Positions 4,979 to 7,601 of a stretch of DNA of 7,601 bases are shown piece by piece. The stretch spans positions 1 to 7,601 of the forward strand of contig JANYFX010000440.1 in NCBI GenBank assembly GCA_025359585.1, given 5' to 3'. Source of the DNA: Rhizobacter sp. Its GTDB lineage: Bacteria > Pseudomonadota > Gammaproteobacteria > Burkholderiales > Burkholderiaceae_C. Each line of letters starts with the position of its first letter. Position 1 is the stretch's first letter. Position numbers and translations under genes: made by a program. The notes beneath the pieces are model-generated. The model was not told the DNA's origin. It saw only the letters and a program-made list of their open reading frames with translations, and did no database searches.

Positions 4979-5105
4979 TGCCGGGTTTGCCGGGTTTAAA
5001 GCACTGTTCCCGGTCGTCGTCGGCTGGATTCTTCATATTTACAAAAACAGAGAAATTTCCCAGGCGACAGTGGGAATTGATCGTTCAAACCCGGCAAACC
5101 CGGCA
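4979..5105. repeat. Perfect 19-bp inverted repeat with iteron-like 9-bp units at 3' end of replication gene
   Basis: TGCCGGGTTTGCCGGGTTT lies at 4979-4997, and its exact reverse complement at 5087-5105. Each arm is two copies of the 9-mer TGCCGGGTT plus a T. The right arm is coding: it supplies the last codons (Cys-Arg-Val-Cys-Arg-Val) and part of the stop of the replication gene. The left arm is in non-coding DNA. The 89 bases between hold an AT-rich patch (about 5033-5060) and a small TTCCCA/TGGGAA hairpin (5057-5062, 5071-5076). A matching pair of 19-mers is not chance. Replication-protein binding sites are the simplest reading. A giant-loop terminator is unlikely, as no T-run follows. Confidence 0.93.
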
Positions 5106-7601
5106 GCGGTAGTGCATCACTCCCTTCCGGTCAACCTGTGATTCGAGAGATGTCTCGCCGGCATCGACGCTCACGGCACGCTTGATCAGCTTCGCGAACA
5201 CCCTGCCTATCGAACGCGGGGAGTGCGAGGAAGTCTCTCGCGCACCGAGCGTCACCAGCGCTTCGTTCACTGCGTCGGCGACTCCGGGCCTCGCGAAGAC
5301 AATGCGCGTCACGTCGCCGGCAGTGAACTCGCGATCTCCGAACGTTTCGATCAGTGCCGACAGCAGCATGCAATGTGCTCGAGAGTCTTCCGAGCTTTCG
5401 GCGTTGCGATCGAACGCGCCTGCCACGTCCTCAGCGCCTGCCCAGCCGAGCGGCTGCCGCACGAACCGATCCCAGGTCGGGAATCGCGAACGCGTTTGCC
5501 AACGCACGCCCGATGCGATGAACCCGGCGACGATGCCGACCACATCGCGCAGCACCTGTTCGCGAATGGTGAGACCGTGTGCGAGTACGTCGGCGTTGCG
5601 GAACACCCGTTGCTCTGGCCGGGCTGCCGTAGGCGCCAGGCGCGCCACGATCCAGCGTGATGATTCGTCCCGCCCGAACGACAGGTTGTTGCCGGTCATC
5701 ACGAACAACGTATTCGTTAGGCAGTCTGCATCGCGTGACACACCGAGCACCCGCTGTGTGAATGAAGATGAAGTCATGGCGGCGGCGAGCGACCCCGAGC
5801 GGAACGTGAACCCGTCGCTGATGTTGTCCAGGCAGATCATCACTGGGCTGCGCAGAAGCATCGACAGCAGGCGTTTCTGCGCTTCGTCTTCGTTGCCCTC
5901 AGGGAACGTCGACACGGGCATGTCGCGGCCGGTCAATACAACGTGCATTCGGCGGGCGAGTGTGGTCTTCCCGCTCGACTGCGTGCTGGCGAGTACAGCG
6001 AGGCCGGGCGCAGAGTCCATCAGCCGGCGCTGCACTCCGGTGAATAAGCCGGCGAGCGCAATGTCGGCATCCAGGGTGCTCGCGAACTCAAACTCCGATA
6101 GGAACGTTTTCCGCAGCCTTGCCAGCGCTGTTGCGGCTTCGCTTTGGGAGTAGGCGCAGACGTTCGGCACTGTCGCACCCGCAAGGTACAAGCCCGTCGA
6201 GGCATGCAACCCATTCTGAGACAGCACGGCCCCGTCATGCAGGACGATCGGGTGCGTGACCAGTCCGTTGACGATCGGCGCCGCGTGCACCTTTTTCTGA
6301 ATCAGGATGTCGAATATTGGCGTCGGGACTTCGATCGCCTTCGGGCCGGTCTTCGTGGCTCCGGCAAACACTGCCACACGCTCGACGCGTTCACGAATCG
6401 CGACCTTATCCAGAGGTTCAATCTGCGTCACGGCCGGCGGTGCGGCTTCGGCTGAATCGATCAGATGCGTGTACGGCAAAGACTTCGTGACCACGTGGCA
6501 GAGCACACCAGAAAATGCAACGTACTCGCCGGGTCGGGCTGATGCAACGATCAGTTGTTCCACGTGTGCGGCGTGCCGCGATAGGTCTTCGGGCTTGAAG
6601 TCGATAACGGTGCGGCTGCCGGCATCGTTCGCGGTAGTCGCGGCACGGGCCTCGCGTTGTTGTTCAGCGCGGACATCCCGCAGCGCTTCTTTCAAGGGTT
6701 GTTTGCCGACGCTGGTTCGATGCGCCACGAACTCAATCACACGCGCGCGATCTTCGGGTTTCAGTGGCGCGGCCAGGGCTGCCCATTCGCGGCTGATTTG
6801 CTCAGCCGACATGGGCGCGAGTTTGCGCTCCACGTCTTCGGCGCTTTCGGGGTCTTGCAGTACGTCGCGCTGCATGTCGCAAGCGTTCGTGATCGTGCGC
6901 TCGACAAGATAGTCCGCGCGTTCATCCCATTTCGGCCGAGCGAGCGCCGACTGACGCATGAGTCGTTCTATTCTCTCGATGTCTTTGCCCGTCCAGAACG
7001 CCAGGTGCTGAGCGAGCGCGGCGTCCGCAGAAGAACGGTTGAATGCTTCGCTCGTGCTCGGGTCTGGGGGGTACGCGACGCTGAGCTTGGCAACGTCGGC
7101 ATGCCACAGATCAGCGAACGTCGCACGGCCACCAAAGACGCCCGCAGCGCTCTTAGACTGCATCGCCCTGCGCAGTAGTTCGGTGTCGTCTGTCGGCCCT
7201 CGCCAGTCGCCCCGGGGGCCTTCGCTGGGAACGTCGGCCGCGATCGTCTGGCGCGGCGGGAAGTACCACGTGGCGAACGCTGCGATCGTTGGGCACGGCT
7301 GGGTCATGTCGCCGACCGCATCGCGGCCCAGCAAGATGAACCGACGTTCTGTGTAGAACTCAGCGTGTAGGTCGGTACGCTTGGAAGTGTGCGGGGGAAC
7401 CGCACCACGGCCCCAGATATGCAGACCACGGCCCGACTGGCTCACCTCAACACAGGTGTTAGGTAGCGCGGCGCACATCTGCCGCGAGAGCGCCGACCAC
7501 TGGCCGGTCGTTACGTCAAGCGCTCCGTCTAAATCCACGCAGAAGAAGTCGTCCCGAGCGGTCAGTACGAACCCGACTCCGAAGAACGGCCCCCACAGAT
7601 C
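5085..7601 (-). CDS. Phage-type primase-polymerase fused to AAA+/SF3-like helicase (N-terminus beyond right edge)
   Basis: The frame is open up to the edge. A GTG at 7538 could be taken as a start, but the 21 codons before it (DLWGPFFGVGFVLTARDDFF then C) read straight into catalytic motif I, so the true start lies outside. 838 residues are visible. Numbering from the GTG: an archaeo-eukaryotic primase domain has D2-x-D4 (metal binding), SQSGRGLHIWGRG at 33-45 (motif II, with H40) and AEFYTERRFILLGR at 59-72. A linker helical domain at 140-222 matches the part that follows primase-polymerase domains of the phage NrS-1 type (LAFWTGKDIERIERLMRQS). A helicase domain has S518-TQSSGKTT Walker A (the usual first Gly is Ser), VMICLDN Walker B with D571, sensor TGNN at 615-618 and Arg-finger candidates R628/R633. 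It would prime, and probably unwind, the element's DNA. The protein ends CRVCRV, encoded by the inverted-repeat arm. Confidence 0.9.
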   Translation of the reverse strand, partial: DLWGPFFGVGFVLTARDDFFCVDLDGALDVTTGQWSALSRQMCAALPNTCVEVSQSGRGLHIWGRGAVPPHTSKRTDLHAEFYTERRFILLGRDAVGDMTQPCPTIAAFATWYFPPRQTIAADVPSEGPRGDWRGPTDDTELLRRAMQSKSAAGVFGGRATFADLWHADVAKLSVAYPPDPSTSEAFNRSSADAALAQHLAFWTGKDIERIERLMRQSALARPKWDERADYLVERTITNACDMQRDVLQDPESAEDVERKLAPMSAEQISREWAALAAPLKPEDRARVIEFVAHRTSVGKQPLKEALRDVRAEQQREARAATTANDAGSRTVIDFKPEDLSRHAAHVEQLIVASARPGEYVAFSGVLCHVVTKSLPYTHLIDSAEAAPPAVTQIEPLDKVAIRERVERVAVFAGATKTGPKAIEVPTPIFDILIQKKVHAAPIVNGLVTHPIVLHDGAVLSQNGLHASTGLYLAGATVPNVCAYSQSEAATALARLRKTFLSEFEFASTLDADIALAGLFTGVQRRLMDSAPGLAVLASTQSSGKTTLARRMHVVLTGRDMPVSTFPEGNEDEAQKRLLSMLLRSPVMICLDNISDGFTFRSGSLAAAMTSSSFTQRVLGVSRDADCLTNTLFVMTGNNLSFGRDESSRWIVARLAPTAARPEQRVFRNADVLAHGLTIREQVLRDVVGIVAGFIASGVRWQTRSRFPTWDRFVRQPLGWAGAEDVAGAFDRNAESSEDSRAHCMLLSALIETFGDREFTAGDVTRIVFARPGVADAVNEALVTLGARETSSHSPRSIGRVFAKLIKRAVSVDAGETSLESQVDRKGVMHYRCRVCRV

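Larger units (their letters stand above)
4894..5105. promoter_or_regulatory. Candidate replication origin / Rep-binding region
   Basis: This is a 212-bp segment directly downstream of the primase-helicase gene. It combines four 9-bp repeats in two inverted arms, an AT-rich patch between them, a second imperfect inverted repeat and two CCTATGGG direct repeats. Phage, satellite and plasmid origins often lie next to the gene for their replication protein and have this mix of repeats with an easily melted patch. That is general knowledge; the assignment here is inference. No DnaA box was identified by eye. It may instead be a regulatory or packaging site. Confidence 0.35.

Noticed and set aside
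4979..5105. Reading the inverted repeat as a transcription terminator or CRISPR-like repeat
   Set aside because: The 89-base loop and lack of a following T-run argue against a terminator. Only two inverted arms exist, with no regularly spaced direct repeats and spacers, so it is not CRISPR.
5182..6153. Long plus-strand open frame (323 codons)
   Set aside because: It lies wholly antisense to the primase-helicase gene, which carries recognisable catalytic motifs across the same bases. Its product is Ser/Arg/Thr-rich without domain character, typical of a shadow frame in GC-rich DNA.
7536..7538. GTG at 7538 as start of the replication gene
   Set aside because: The 21 preceding codons are open and encode the strand leading into the DxD motif. 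Starting here would cut the primase domain in half, so the gene is simply truncated by the window edge.

Overview
The window is a stretch of prophage or another phage-derived mobile element from a GC-rich bacterium. A beta-proteobacterial (Burkholderiales-like) host is my best guess. It rests only on overall GC richness, codon choice and the general look of the proteins, and no single gene fixes the genus. Every gene I can support lies on the minus strand, so the element reads from high to low coordinates. Both end genes run off the window.

Layout in the direction of transcription: (1) 7601 to 5085, a large primase-polymerase/helicase replication protein whose N-terminus lies beyond the right edge. 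(2) 5084 to 4813, a non-coding stretch with a perfect 19-bp inverted repeat, each arm made of two 9-bp iteron-like units. One arm is embedded in the 3' end of the replication gene, and an AT-rich patch lies between the arms. This is a good candidate for a replication origin or a Rep-binding control site. (3) 4812 to 4402, a small acidic protein of unknown function containing a fresh-looking 18-bp tandem duplication. (4) 4401 to 3919, about 480 bases with no convincing gene but unusually long open frames on both strands. (5) 3918 to 3697, a 73-aa AlpA/excisionase-type helix-turn-helix protein. (6) 3700 to 1181, six small genes packed tightly, mostly with 4-base ATGA or GTGA overlaps. (7) 1175 to 1, the N-terminal 391 residues of a tail tape measure protein, with the C-terminus beyond the left edge.

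Genes 5 to 7 look like one translationally coupled transcription unit headed by a small DNA-binding protein and ending in a tail-assembly protein. The replication gene and inverted repeats look like a replication module. The layout is unusual because a replication module and an AlpA-like regulator run into a tape measure gene with no recognisable capsid, portal, terminase, tail tube or tail-assembly chaperone between them. The intervening small proteins are therefore either very diverged morphogenesis proteins or unknown accessory functions, possibly of a satellite-like or degraded phage. I see no tRNA, rRNA, CRISPR array, integrase, transposase or attachment site.
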